This document shows positions 6,274 to 15,119 of a stretch of 24,652 nt of DNA, piece after piece. Position 1 is the first letter of the stretch; every line of letters starts with the position of its first letter. Where the stretch lies: NCBI GenBank assembly GCA_031292015.1, contig JARLHY010000138.1, forward strand, positions 1-24,652. Reading direction: 5' to 3'. The translations under genes and the position numbers were made by a program. Source of the DNA: Negativicutes bacterium (GTDB lineage: Bacteria > Bacillota_C > Negativicutes > Sporomusales_B > JARLHX01). The notes below the pieces were generated by a model, which saw nothing but the letters and a program-made list of their open reading frames with translations, did no database searches and had not been told where the DNA came from.

Positions 6274-8133
6274 TCAGGGCGTGATGGTGGGTTGAGTCTC
6301 GCCGAACTGGCAAACCGCCGGAACGTCGGTATTGAGTCCGATCGGTTTCGGGGTCTTGAACAGTTGGAGCCAGACTCTGATGGAATCCAGCAGGATGATG
6401 ACCACCAGGGCCAGGATCACGATGCTCAGGCCGGCGTTGATATTGCCGTTAAGAGTGTTGAGTTTGATGTAGTTACTGGTGTTCAGGATGTCAGCGTAGA
6501 TTACGGTAACCGCCAGGAAAGCCATCGGGATCAGGGTTATCAGGCTATAAGCCTTGTTGGTAGCCAGTTTGAGGATGATGGTGGTGCCGATCGCCAGGGC
6601 CAGAACAGCCAGCAACTGGTTGGCAACACCGAACATCGGCCAGATGGTGCTTACTTCGCCGCTGTACAGCAGGTAACCCCAGGAAAAGCTGACGATAGCG
6701 CCGGTGAAGATGACGCCCGGCCACCAGTTGGTTTCTTTAAGGGGAGCGTACACATAGGTTCCCAGCATATCCTGAAGGATATAGCGGCCGACGCGGGTGC
6801 CGGCGTCAATGGTAGTCAGGATGAACAGGGCTTCGAACATCAGAGCGTACTGATACCAGTAGTTCATCAGGTTCTTCATGCCGCCGATGCTGGAGAAGAT
6901 ATGAGCCATACCGACAGCCAGTGAAACAGCGCCGCCGGGGCGGTGCATGACGTTGATGCCAACCATCTGTTGAAGCTGATCGATTTCAACCGCCGGATAG
7001 ATGGCGCTGACTTGAGCGTATACCGGCGCCAGCGTGTTGATGGCGAAATAGTCGCCGGGATACATGACCACCGCGGAGATCAGAGCCATGACGCCGACAA
7101 AACCTTCAACAACCATGCTGCCGTAGCCGATCATGCGGGCCTGGCTCTCGGATTCCAGCATTTTCGGCGTGGTGCCGGAGCTGATCAGAGCGTGGAAACC
7201 GGAAATGGCGCCACAGGCGATAGTGATGAATACAAAGGGCCACACCGGGCCGGGAATGACCGGACCGCCGCCAGCGACGTAGGCCGTGGTAACCGGCATG
7301 TTGATGACCGGTTGCACGATCAGGATGCCGAGGGCCAGGGCGAGAACAGTGCCGATTTTCATGTAGGAGCTGAGGTAATCGCGGGGGGCCAGCAGCAGCC
7401 ATACCGGCAGAACTGCGGCGACGAAGCCGTAGATCGGCAGGGCAATGGATACCTGGGTGCGGCTGAGATCAAAGAAAGGTGCCAAAACATCCCAGCGTTG
7501 GCCGGGCATTACCCAGTGGCCGGTGAAGACCGCTCCCATGACGAGAAGGAAGCCGACGATGGACCCGGATTTAATGGCGCCTGGGGAGATTTTGAACATG
7601 TAAAGGCCGATGACGATGGCGATGGGGATGGTCATGAACAGGGTGAAAGCACCCCAGGGATTGTTCATCATCGCAAAGACGACGACGATGCCAAGTCCGG
7701 CCATCGCCAGGATGATAATGAACAAAATGGCGATGGAGGTAGCCAGTCCGGTGACCGGGCCTACTTCTTTGCGGGCGATGACGCCAAGGGACTGGCCGTT
7801 ATGGCGCACCGAGGCGAACAGGATGACAAAGTCGTGTACGGCACCGGCGAAAACCGCACCCAGCATCAGCCAGGCGAAACCGGGGCCCCAGCCGAACTGG
7901 GCGGCCAGAACCGGACCTACCAGAGGTCCTGCGCCGGCGATGGCGGCAAAATGGTGACCGAACAGTACCCATTTGTTGGTAGGAACATACTCGCGGCCGT
8001 CGTTGCAACGATGAGCAGGAGTTTCGTTGAGATCGCTCAACATGAGAACCTTGGCGGCAATGAACGCAGAATAATACCGGTACGCGAGCGCAAAAGCACA
8101 TGCGGACACAATCAATAACCAGATGGAATTCAT
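6274..8133 (-). CDS. cstA: CstA-family carbon starvation protein, probable pyruvate or peptide carrier
   Basis: A 619-residue polytopic inner-membrane protein of the CstA/BtsT family. E. coli members import pyruvate with protons and have been linked to peptide use. The N-terminal signature is clear (YVPTNKWVLFGHHFAAIAGAGP at about 49-70), as are HDFVILFASVRHNGQS and the long CstA core up to about residue 390. A C-terminal block of helices follows (about 400-595). The family often runs to about 700 residues, so this is a shorter version. The ATG at 8133 has GGAGGAG 9 nt upstream. The gene has its own promoter (8262-8290) and terminator (6231-6262). It lies directly after a BtsS/BtsR-like two-component pair, which points to pyruvate as substrate and to regulation by that pair. 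Confidence 0.93.
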   Translation of the reverse strand: MNSIWLLIVSACAFALAYRYYSAFIAAKVLMLSDLNETPAHRCNDGREYVPTNKWVLFGHHFAAIAGAGPLVGPVLAAQFGWGPGFAWLMLGAVFAGAVHDFVILFASVRHNGQSLGVIARKEVGPVTGLATSIAILFIIILAMAGLGIVVVFAMMNNPWGAFTLFMTIPIAIVIGLYMFKISPGAIKSGSIVGFLLVMGAVFTGHWVMPGQRWDVLAPFFDLSRTQVSIALPIYGFVAAVLPVWLLLAPRDYLSSYMKIGTVLALALGILIVQPVINMPVTTAYVAGGGPVIPGPVWPFVFITIACGAISGFHALISSGTTPKMLESESQARMIGYGSMVVEGFVGVMALISAVVMYPGDYFAINTLAPVYAQVSAIYPAVEIDQLQQMVGINVMHRPGGAVSLAVGMAHIFSSIGGMKNLMNYWYQYALMFEALFILTTIDAGTRVGRYILQDMLGTYVYAPLKETNWWPGVIFTGAIVSFSWGYLLYSGEVSTIWPMFGVANQLLAVLALAIGTTIILKLATNKAYSLITLIPMAFLAVTVIYADILNTSNYIKLNTLNGNINAGLSIVILALVVIILLDSIRVWLQLFKTPKPIGLNTDVPAVCQFGETQPTITP

Positions 8134-8261
8134 GTAAAAATACTCCTCCTTTATTCTAAAATACAGTTACTCTTTTGATTTTACTGCGCCGCCCTCCTTT
8201 CGGCAAATGTCGATGTCAGGCCTTGGCCAATTATCTAACAATTGCAACATTTTTTACTTTC

Positions 8262-8290
8262 AGTATAACGGTTTGGTTGAAGTCTCACAA
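8262..8290 (-). promoter_or_regulatory. Sigma-A-type promoter of cstA
   Basis: TTGTGA, a 17-nt spacer and TATACT on the minus strand (-35 at 8290-8285, -10 at 8267-8262) give a leader of about 125 nt before cstA. The gap 8134-8353 between the regulator gene and cstA is otherwise non-coding. ACCCTGATGGGT, a small inverted repeat, abuts the -35 on its upstream side and is a possible operator. No convincing pair of LytTR-binding repeats was found upstream of the -35. Confidence 0.65.
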
Positions 8291-8353
8291 CCCATCAGGG
8301 TCAAAATGCACAAATACGGGGATGAATGGCAGTGATAATGAGTCGAGCAGCAC

Positions 8354-9121
8354 TCATAAGGCGAAGATTTTTTTGAGCCGCGGGGCCTGCTGGCGGCTCA
8401 CCGGGATTTCGAGGTTGGGAAGCCCCTGCAGAATCAGGTTGTAGGTGCCGCTGAACCAGGGGATGATTTCGCGAATATAGGCGATATTGACGAGAAAGCC
8501 GCGATGACAACGGAAAAACTGTTCTTCATCCAGGCGGGACTGCAATTCCTGCAGAGTCATGGCGGCCTGAAACTCTTTCTCGGTGGTAAAGATGCAGACA
8601 TGGCCTTCAAAACTGCGAACAGCAATAATGTCTTTCACATCGATGACGCAGGTTTTACCGCCCTGTTCGACAGCCAGTTTCTGACGAAGAGGTCCAGCCG
8701 GGCTGTCTGCGTCGTCCGCGGCTGCGACCTGAACCGGTTTCCGGGCGGCCAGCAAGCTGCGGACCTTGGCGATGCATTGGGCGATCCGTTTGGCTGAAAA
8801 CGGCTTGAGAAGGTAGTCAACAGCGTTGAGTTCAAAAGCTTTCACGGCAAATTCCTCATGGGCGGTGGCGAAAACGATAAGGGGTTCGAAGTTTTCCTGG
8901 ATCTTTTCCGCCAGCCTGATGCCGTTGGTGCCGGGCATTTCGATGTCCAGGAAGATCAGGTGCGGCTGGCAGTGGCGGATGGTGGCGGCAGCTTCCTTGA
9001 AGCTGCCTGCTTCGCAGACGATACAGACTTCAGGATGCTGTTCAAGCAAGAACCGGAGTTCGCTGCGGGCCGGCTGTTCATCATCGACGATCATGGCCCG
9101 GATACAGTTCGACGCGTTCAT
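8354..9121 (-). CDS. btsR: LytTR-family response regulator, BtsR-like
   Basis: A 255-residue response regulator. The receiver domain (about 7-125) has the acidic pocket VDDE near residues 12-15, the phospho-acceptor D59 in LIFLDIEMPG and the lysine of YLLKPF. A linker leads to a C-terminal LytTR DNA-binding domain (about 150-252; IIAVRSFEGHVCIFTTEKEF, FFRCHRGFLVNIAYIREI). LytTR regulators bind pairs of short direct repeats upstream of their targets. The ATG overlaps the kinase stop as ATGA (9121-9118), so the two are co-translated, and cstA follows downstream. By analogy with E. coli BtsSR-BtsT, the likely target is cstA. B. subtilis LytT, which controls a pyruvate carrier, is an equally close analogue. 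Receptor and domain type are certain; the symbol is by analogy. Confidence 0.9.
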   Translation of the reverse strand: MNASNCIRAMIVDDEQPARSELRFLLEQHPEVCIVCEAGSFKEAAATIRHCQPHLIFLDIEMPGTNGIRLAEKIQENFEPLIVFATAHEEFAVKAFELNAVDYLLKPFSAKRIAQCIAKVRSLLAARKPVQVAAADDADSPAGPLRQKLAVEQGGKTCVIDVKDIIAVRSFEGHVCIFTTEKEFQAAMTLQELQSRLDEEQFFRCHRGFLVNIAYIREIIPWFSGTYNLILQGLPNLEIPVSRQQAPRLKKIFAL

Positions 9122-10815
9122 GCCACAATCTCCCTGACCCCGGCCGGTATAGTGAAGGTGACGGTGGTTCCCTGGCCTTCACTGCTGTCGATGCGAAGCC
9201 TGTGACCAGGACCGTACAGATTGATGAGCCGCTCGTTGACGTTGGAGAGGCCGACGCCGGCGCCTTTACCAAACCCGCTCACCAGCACCTGGGTCAATTG
9301 GCTGCGGGAAATTCCCTGGCCGTCATCGCTGATGGCGATCTGGACTTCACTGCCGGCCATCAGGGCTGTGATGGTCACCGTCCCCCCCTGCTCCTTGGAC
9401 AGCAGACCGTGTTTGACGGCATTCTCCACCAAGGGCTGCAGGGTGAATGCGGGTATGGGAATGCTCAGAACGCAGTCCTCAACGTTTTTGATGACAGTCA
9501 GTCGGTCGCCGAAACGGGCCTTTTCCAGGGCGAGATACGAATCGACGTGTTCCAGTTCCTCGTTAAGGGAAACAAAATCCCGGGCCGACTTCAGACTGCG
9601 CCGGAAGAACTCGCTGAGTTCGATGATCAGGCGGCGGGCCTCCTCGGAGTTGGTGCGGCACAGGGAGACGATGGTGTTCAGGGCATTGAAGAGAAAATGA
9701 GGGTTGATCTGGGCCCGCAGAGCCTTGAGTTCGGCTTTGGAGGCCAGTTCGGTCATCTGTTCGAGAGCGGCCAGTTCCAGTTGGGTTCCGAAGATCTGGC
9801 CGAGCCCCTGGACGAATTCCAGGTCCAGCGCCGTCATAGCGTCTTCGTGGGCATAGTAGAGTTTCAGGGTGCCGACGATTTCGTCGCGACAGCGCAGCGG
9901 CACCACCACGGCGGAGCGAAGCGGACAATTTGCCTCGCAGCAGCCGATGGCAGCCGTATTTTGGGCCAGGGTGAGCTGGCCTGTGACAAGGCAGGTCTTG
10001 GTGGCCTCGGTCAACAGGGGATGGCCGGGCTGATGATGATCATGGCCGAGTCCGATGTGGGCCAGCACCTGATCGCGGTTGGTGATGGCCACCGCTGAGG
10101 CCGAGGTCATCCCCCGGATGGTGGTGGCTACCTGTTCGGCAGAGACCGGGTTCAGTCCCTGGCGGAAGTACGGCAGAGTGGCGTTGGCGATTCGCAGGAC
10201 CCTATGGGTCTGGAGAGCGCCGATCCGGGTCTGGTGTTCCCGGGCGTTGTGGACGATAATCATGAACACGGAGATTCCCAGGGCGTTGCCGAGGGACATA
10301 GGGATGGTGACGCTGCTCACCAGGGCCCAGGCCGCCGGGAAAGGCGGGCAGATGGCCAAAACCAGCCCCATGCTGAAGAGAATGATTCCGACGCCGGTGA
10401 CTACACCGACGATCCAGTCCGGGGTTTTGGGCTTCATCCGCTGATGGATGTAACCTGCAACAATACCGCCGATGATGGTGGCCAGGCCGCAGGCCACGGA
10501 GCTGAAACCGCCAAGGTACAGCCTGTGCAGCCCGCTGATCAGTCCGGTGGCTGTTCCCACCACCGGCCCCCCCAGCAGTCCGGCAACCACGCTGCCGGTG
10601 TCGCGAACATTGGCGATACCGCCTTCAATGGGGATGCCGAAGTAGGTGCCGGCAATGGATGTCCCGGCAAAAAAAAGGATAAGGACGACTTTTTCCCGGT
10701 AGTTGGTCTCGGCTTTGAACATCAGCCGGAAGGCCTTGGTCTGGGAAAATACATAGGCAAGGACGGCAATGATGGCGATTCTTTGTACCAGAATCATGGA
10801 TAAACTTTCTTCCAT
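9118..10815 (-). CDS. btsS: LytS-type sensor histidine kinase, probable pyruvate receptor
   Basis: A 565-residue kinase. Residues 1-190 form the multi-helix LytS-type (5TMR) receptor with the typical GGIANVRDTGSVVAGLLGGPVVG motif. A GAF-like domain (about 215-345) contains CCEANC (292-297). The His-kinase domain has QINPHFLFNALN with the phospho-acceptor H373. The ATPase domain has PLVENAVKHG (N465) and GKGAGVGLSNVNERL. R71, R98 and C109 fall one residue before R72, R99 and C110, which I recall being reported as pyruvate-contacting residues of E. coli BtsS. The reported S113 corresponds to A112 here. The ATG at 10815 follows AAGGGGGG. It starts 4 nt after plsC ends, so it may be read from the aroF-plsC transcript as well. 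Confidence 0.92.
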   Translation of the reverse strand: MEESLSMILVQRIAIIAVLAYVFSQTKAFRLMFKAETNYREKVVLILFFAGTSIAGTYFGIPIEGGIANVRDTGSVVAGLLGGPVVGTATGLISGLHRLYLGGFSSVACGLATIIGGIVAGYIHQRMKPKTPDWIVGVVTGVGIILFSMGLVLAICPPFPAAWALVSSVTIPMSLGNALGISVFMIIVHNAREHQTRIGALQTHRVLRIANATLPYFRQGLNPVSAEQVATTIRGMTSASAVAITNRDQVLAHIGLGHDHHQPGHPLLTEATKTCLVTGQLTLAQNTAAIGCCEANCPLRSAVVVPLRCRDEIVGTLKLYYAHEDAMTALDLEFVQGLGQIFGTQLELAALEQMTELASKAELKALRAQINPHFLFNALNTIVSLCRTNSEEARRLIIELSEFFRRSLKSARDFVSLNEELEHVDSYLALEKARFGDRLTVIKNVEDCVLSIPIPAFTLQPLVENAVKHGLLSKEQGGTVTITALMAGSEVQIAISDDGQGISRSQLTQVLVSGFGKGAGVGLSNVNERLINLYGPGHRLRIDSSEGQGTTVTFTIPAGVREIVA

Positions 10816-10819
10816 GCCG

Positions 10820-11422
10820 TTACCCCCCTTCTTGTTCTAACAGTCGGGCTATTTCCTCCATTATGGTGTTAGTGAGAAATTCGATGTTTTCCCGCTCGGT
10901 CCTGCCGGCCGGCAGAATAATCGGCGGGCCGAACCTGGCGGTGACCGCCGGAAACAGACAGCCTCGGCTAAACGCCTTGTCGGTGCCGACGATGGCCGCA
11001 GGCACGACAGGAACGCCGGCCTTGACGGCCAGCATCGCCATTCCGGGCAGCGCTTTGCCAAGCTGGCCTGTTGAGCTGCGGGTGCCTTCAGGAAACATAC
11101 CCACGATTTCGCCGCTTCTAAGCAGGTCGATGGCGGTGCGGATGGCGTTGCGGTCGGACATGCCCCGCCGGACGGGAAAAGCCCCCAGGTGGGCGATGAT
11201 CCAGCTGAATATCGGTATTTTAAATAATTCCTGTTTGGCCATGAAGTGAATCCCGCGGCTGACCGGCAGGCTGCAGCCGATGACCGGCGGATCCAGCAGG
11301 GACATATGGTTGGAGGCGATAACGCAGCCGCCGGAAGGAAGATGCTCCTGTCCGCTGGACTTCAGCCGGAAAAACAGGAGCAGAAATAATTTTACCAGAG
11401 GTTGCAAGATTCTATAAACCAC
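10820..11422 (-). CDS. plsC: 1-acyl-sn-glycerol-3-phosphate acyltransferase
   Basis: A 200-residue LPLAT-family acyltransferase that makes phosphatidic acid from lysophosphatidic acid at the inner membrane. Motif I is NHMSLLDPP (H39, D44), motif III is FPEGTRS, and PVVPAAIVGT is the typical fourth block. A hydrophobic N-terminal helix (about 5-20) anchors it. The start is taken as GTG at 11422, which overlaps the cmk stop by 11 nt and has GAGG about 10 nt upstream. A longer frame from TTG at 11470 would lie deep inside cmk and is not favoured. The cmk-plsC order is common in Firmicutes. Confidence 0.92.
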   Translation of the reverse strand: MVYRILQPLVKLFLLLFFRLKSSGQEHLPSGGCVIASNHMSLLDPPVIGCSLPVSRGIHFMAKQELFKIPIFSWIIAHLGAFPVRRGMSDRNAIRTAIDLLRSGEIVGMFPEGTRSSTGQLGKALPGMAMLAVKAGVPVVPAAIVGTDKAFSRGCLFPAVTARFGPPIILPAGRTERENIEFLTNTIMEEIARLLEQEGG

Positions 11423-12089
11423 GGCTCTTCGCCTCACATAGTTGTAAGATAGCGCTGACCGCGCCGTCAATGGAAAGTTCGGTGGTGTCGATGCGTACAG
11501 CGTCAGGTGCCTGGATCAGAGGGGCGATGTCCCGGCTGCAGTCGGCTTCGTCGCGGCAGGCGATCTCCCGCTGAAGCTCGGCCAGGTCAACAGCGAACCC
11601 TTTCTGGCTCATTTCCAGCCAGCGGCGTTTGGCCCGTTCTTCGATGGATGCGGTCAAAAAGATTTTGAGATCGGCGCCTGGCAGCACATGGGTGCCGATG
11701 TCGCGGCCATCCAGCACCACCCCGCCAAGGGCGGCCAACTGCCGCTGCAGGTTGACCATCGCCAGTCGGACGCCGCCATTGGCGGCGACGGTGGCCACCA
11801 ACCGGGAGACTTCCGGCGTGCGGATGGCTTCGGAAATATCGGCGTCGTCGACCTTGACCCTGGTTTTGCCTTGGCTGCTGTCGAGAGTCAGATTGAGACT
11901 TTCGGCAACTTTTGCCGTTTCCAGCGGGTCGACGGGGTTGACCTGACGCCGCATGACTTCCCAGGTTACAGCGCGATACATTGCCCCTGTGTCAATATAA
12001 GTATATTCAAGGCGTTCGGCGACGATTCTGGCTACGGTGCTTTTTCCGGCACCGGCCGGTCCGTCGATAGCTACAGTAAGTTTCTTCAT
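11412..12089 (-). CDS. cmk: Cytidylate kinase
   Basis: A 225-residue (d)CMP kinase that transfers phosphate from ATP to CMP or dCMP. The P-loop GPAGAGKST lies at residues 9-17, followed by YIDTGAMYRAVTW, DGRDIGTHVLPGADLKIFLTAS and a lid with RRWLEMSQKG. Length and architecture are standard for the bacterial enzyme. The ATG overlaps the aroA stop as ATGA, and GGAGGG lies 5 nt upstream. Confidence 0.96.
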   Translation of the reverse strand: MKKLTVAIDGPAGAGKSTVARIVAERLEYTYIDTGAMYRAVTWEVMRRQVNPVDPLETAKVAESLNLTLDSSQGKTRVKVDDADISEAIRTPEVSRLVATVAANGGVRLAMVNLQRQLAALGGVVLDGRDIGTHVLPGADLKIFLTASIEERAKRRWLEMSQKGFAVDLAELQREIACRDEADCSRDIAPLIQAPDAVRIDTTELSIDGAVSAILQLCEAKSRGL

Positions 12090-13399
12090 GCTGTCCCTCC
12101 AGTCGGCTGGCGATTGTTGAGCAAACGAACTTCGTCAAAAAAGCGGGGATAGGAAATATTTACGCACTCCGCACCGGTGATCTCCACCCCCTGGGCAGCC
12201 ATGCCGGCCACCGCCAGGGCCATGGCCATCCTATGGTCGTCATGGGAGTCGCAGCAGGCGGAGGTCAGTGACTGTGGACCCTCGATGACCAGGCCGTCGG
12301 CGCTTTCGGCGATACGGGCTCCCATTTTTCCCAGCTCAAGGGCGATTGCCTTAAGGCGGTCGGTTTCTTTGACCCGCAGTTCCTCGGCGCCGCGGATCAC
12401 CGTGGCCCCGCTTGCGAACAGGGCCGCCACCGCCAGAGCCGGAATCTCGTCCACAAGGCGGGGCACGATCTCGGCCTCCACCGTCGTCCCGGTCAGCGGG
12501 GCGTACTCGACCGCGATGTCAGCCACCGGCTCCTGACCGGCCTGTCGTTGATTATAAACGGTGATGTTGGCACCCATGCTCCGCAGTACATCAATGATGC
12601 CGGTACGGGTGGGGTTGATGCCGACATTTCTGAGGCGCAGCTTGCTGCCGGGAACAATGGTGGCCGCCACCAGCCAAAAGGCTGCGGAACTGATATCACC
12701 CGGGATGTCGATGACCGGCGGCGCGGTCAGTTCGCTGACGGGATTCAGCCGGACGGTCAGTCCTGTCCTCTCCACTCCTACCCCGAAAGACTGGAGCATC
12801 CTTTCGCTATGGTCACGGGAGAGCAGCGGCTCGGTGATGACGGTGGGGCCGTCAGCGAACATCCCGGCCAGCAGGATGGCGGATTTTACCTGGGCGCTGG
12901 CCACCGGCAGAGTGTAATTAATGCCATGGATGCCGTCGCTGGGGATAATGGCCAGTGGAGCGTAGCGGGACTGCTCCCGCCCGTAAATCCGGCAGCCCAT
13001 TTTAGTCAGCGGGGCAATGATCCGGGCCATCGGCCTGCGGCGCAGGGACTTGTCGCCGGTCAGTACGGTAAAAAAGGACTGTCCGGCCAGGATGCCTGTC
13101 AAAAGGCGCGTGGTGGTGCCGGAATTACCGGCATCCAGCACTTCGTCCGGTTCCACAAGGCCAAATAAGCCGTTGCCCTTGATGACAAGTTCATTGTCGC
13201 CGGTCTGTTTGATTTTTACCCCCAGACACTTCATGCAGCTCACGGTGGACCAGCAGTCCTCGGCTGACAAAAAGTTGGTCACCCTCACCGTGGTGGAGGC
13301 CAGGCCGGCCAGCATGACAGTGCGGTGGGAGATGGATTTGTCGCCGGGAATGTCGACGATTCCCTGCAGGCCTTTCACCGGACTGATGATTTCATTCAT
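12086..13399 (-). CDS. aroA: 3-phosphoshikimate 1-carboxyvinyltransferase (EPSP synthase)
   Basis: A 437-residue EPSP synthase, sixth step of the shikimate pathway, joining PEP to shikimate 3-phosphate. Visible motifs are GDKSISHRTVM near the N-terminus, LDAGNSGTTTRLLTG (the substrate and inhibitor loop), VASAQVKSAILLAG, RVKETDRL and DDHRMAMALAVAG. The GNSGTTTR form with no alanine at the usual glycine position follows the common pattern rather than the CP4-like one. The ATG at 13399 has GAGG 8 nt upstream; an in-frame start at 13492 would run into aroF and is rejected. It follows aroF by 19 nt and overlaps cmk by 4. Confidence 0.96.
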   Translation of the reverse strand: MNEIISPVKGLQGIVDIPGDKSISHRTVMLAGLASTTVRVTNFLSAEDCWSTVSCMKCLGVKIKQTGDNELVIKGNGLFGLVEPDEVLDAGNSGTTTRLLTGILAGQSFFTVLTGDKSLRRRPMARIIAPLTKMGCRIYGREQSRYAPLAIIPSDGIHGINYTLPVASAQVKSAILLAGMFADGPTVITEPLLSRDHSERMLQSFGVGVERTGLTVRLNPVSELTAPPVIDIPGDISSAAFWLVAATIVPGSKLRLRNVGINPTRTGIIDVLRSMGANITVYNQRQAGQEPVADIAVEYAPLTGTTVEAEIVPRLVDEIPALAVAALFASGATVIRGAEELRVKETDRLKAIALELGKMGARIAESADGLVIEGPQSLTSACCDSHDDHRMAMALAVAGMAAQGVEITGAECVNISYPRFFDEVRLLNNRQPTGGTA

Positions 13400-13418
13400 A
13401 GGCGATACCTCAATTGTT

Positions 13419-14444
13419 TTAGTAGGGTCCGCCGGCGAGGGTCCTTCCCACTGCGGCGGCCACGGCAGCCAGTTCGGGCATAAGCTGGGCAAAATTGGCC
13501 GGTGTCAGCGACTGCGGCCCATCTGACGCGGCTTCTTCCGGGCAGGGATGGACTTCCACCATGAGTCCGTCGGCCCCTGCCGCCAGAGCGGCCTTGGCCA
13601 TCGGCGCCACCAGGCGCCAGCTGCCGGTGGCGTGACTGGGGTCGACAATGACCGGCAGATGGCTGATGTGCTTGACGAGCGGCACGGCGCTGATATCCAG
13701 ACTGTTGCGGGTATAGGTTTCAAAGGTCCTGATGCCGCGTTCGCACAACACGACGTTGTCGTTACCCCCGGTCAGGATGTATTCGGCCGCCATCAGCCAT
13801 TCTTCGACGGTGGCGGCGAGCCCCCGTTTGAGAAGGATGGGATTTTTCACCTTGGCGACTTCTTTCAGCAGGGTGAAGTTCTGCATGTTGCGGGCCCCGA
13901 TCTGGAGCATGTCCACATGTTCGGCCATCGCTTCCACGACCCGCGGATCGGTGACTTCGGATACCACCGGCAGTCCGGTTTCCCGGCTCACCTGCCGGAG
14001 AATCCTCAGGCCTTCGAATTCCAATCCCTGGAAGCTATAAGGCGACGTTCGCGGCTTGAAGGCCCCGCCTCTGAGCAACGCAGCGCCCGCGGCCTTGACG
14101 GCCAGAGCGGTCCGGAGCAGTTGCTCATAACTTTCCACGGCGCAGGGTCCGGCGATGACCGGCGTCAGCCTTGAGCCAAACTCGACATTTCCGGCGGCAA
14201 CGACGGTATTTTCCGGCCTAAACTGCCTGCTGACCAGTTTGAAGGGAGTCAGTACCGGGATAACCTTTTCCACCCCGGGCAACCGCTCGAATTGCTCACA
14301 GCTAAGGGTTTCTGTTTCGCCGAAGGCGGTGATGATGGTTTTGTCTGCACTTTGCAGGCAATGCGGTTCCAAGCCGTGCTGGCGTATTTTTTCAAGAACA
14401 CGGTCCAGTTGTTCGGCGGTTGGTGTTTTCATCATAATGATCAT
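13419..14444 (-). CDS. aroF: 3-deoxy-7-phosphoheptulonate synthase (DAHP synthase, AroF type with N-terminal ferredoxin-like domain)
   Basis: A 341-residue class I-beta DAHP synthase, the entry step of the shikimate pathway, condensing PEP and erythrose 4-phosphate. Residues 1-70 form the small ferredoxin-like regulatory domain typical of Thermotoga-type enzymes. The barrel carries [40 protein letters not shown] and DPSHATGSW, which include the PEP-, metal- and phosphate-binding residues. The ATG at 14444 has GGGGGAG about 8 nt upstream. It opens the aroF-aroA-cmk-plsC run. Feedback control by an aromatic amino acid through the N-terminal domain is expected from the family; no T-box or attenuator is visible in the short leader. 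Confidence 0.95.
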   Translation of the reverse strand: MIIMMKTPTAEQLDRVLEKIRQHGLEPHCLQSADKTIITAFGETETLSCEQFERLPGVEKVIPVLTPFKLVSRQFRPENTVVAAGNVEFGSRLTPVIAGPCAVESYEQLLRTALAVKAAGAALLRGGAFKPRTSPYSFQGLEFEGLRILRQVSRETGLPVVSEVTDPRVVEAMAEHVDMLQIGARNMQNFTLLKEVAKVKNPILLKRGLAATVEEWLMAAEYILTGGNDNVVLCERGIRTFETYTRNSLDISAVPLVKHISHLPVIVDPSHATGSWRLVAPMAKAALAAGADGLMVEVHPCPEEAASDGPQSLTPANFAQLMPELAAVAAAVGRTLAGGPY

Positions 14445-14489
14445 GATTTGTCTCCCCCGGCAGGCGGCGCATACTGTATAACCTTTCCG

Positions 14490-14519
14490 GTATATTTATA
14501 TTTCTTGCCCCGGAGTCAA
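14490..14519 (-). promoter_or_regulatory. Putative promoter of aroF-aroA-cmk-plsC
   Basis: TTGACT on the minus strand (14519-14514) is a good -35. At 17-18 nt follow AATATA or ATATAC, moderate -10 hexamers in an AT-rich stretch. This gives a leader of roughly 40 nt. No terminator separates it from the preceding gene, so read-through is also possible. Confidence 0.45.
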
Positions 14520-14534
14520 TTTCCTCCATAAAAT

Positions 14535-15062
14535 CTAACGCGAAAATTTAACCATGCCGATGGGGATGACCTGCCTCTTCCCTTCCAGCAGCAAACCGTC
14601 CTCAGGCGAGACCACGCCGGCCTCCTGAACCTTCAGCACGAACCGGCCGGAAACGCTCAGCATCTGTGCGTCGATTTCCAGATAATCGCCCTCATAAACA
14701 GTCAGGGCAAGTTCGCCTTTCTGAAAGTCGCCAGCACGGCTGCCGTTCACCAGGACGAAGACTTCACTGCTCCTGGCCGGGATCAGCATCCGGACCAGGA
14801 TGACCTTGTGCTGGCGCTGCGTTGCCAGGAGGTTGGCGACAGGGGAATGATCGGTAACAGTCACCTGGTCGCCACCGGCAGCCGGCGTCCCGAGAACAAT
14901 CGACTCGCCTTCCAGCCGGTCCACCACCGACAGGTAGCGGCGGGTCTGGTCTTTCACCAGCATGGCCTGGGTCAGAAAAAGAAAAACGACACATAGGGCA
15001 GCAAGATATAACAACGGTTTTTCCCAAAAGCCGAAAAAACCGTTGCTGCTGGAACGACGCAT
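14535..15062 (-). CDS. Single-pass membrane protein of unknown function
   Basis: I do not recognise a named family. The 175-residue protein has a short basic N-terminus (RRSSS), one transmembrane helix at about 17-33 (PLLYLAALCVVFLFLTQAML) and an extracytoplasmic domain of about 140 residues. That domain is rich in beta-strand-like stretches (KVILVRMLIPARSSEVFVLV, GELALTVYEGDYLEIDAQML, GRFVLKVQEAGV), suggesting a small beta-sandwich outside the cell membrane. There are no cysteines in the soluble part and no catalytic signature. The ATG at 15062 is preferred because AGGAGG lies 8 nt upstream; the in-frame ATG at 15107 has no ribosome-binding site. It lies between the HI0933-type flavoprotein gene and aroF. 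Confidence 0.72.
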   Translation of the reverse strand: MRRSSSNGFFGFWEKPLLYLAALCVVFLFLTQAMLVKDQTRRYLSVVDRLEGESIVLGTPAAGGDQVTVTDHSPVANLLATQRQHKVILVRMLIPARSSEVFVLVNGSRAGDFQKGELALTVYEGDYLEIDAQMLSVSGRFVLKVQEAGVVSPEDGLLLEGKRQVIPIGMVKFSR

Positions 15063-15119
15063 AAGGCAGGCCTCCTGTTTAGCGGATGACCTGCATAGTT
15101 TTCCCATGGTTTTCCAAGT

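Noticed and set aside
6943..8118. 391-codon open frame on the plus strand
   Set aside because: It is antisense to cstA, with a highly charged, repetitive composition and no recognisable domain.
13400..13492. Upstream extension of aroA
   Set aside because: It overlaps the end of aroF and precedes the standard EPSP synthase N-terminus; the ATG at 13399 has its own ribosome-binding site.
14445..14534. T-box or attenuator before aroF
   Set aside because: The gap is only 90 nt, with no stable stem-loop pair and no T-box motif.
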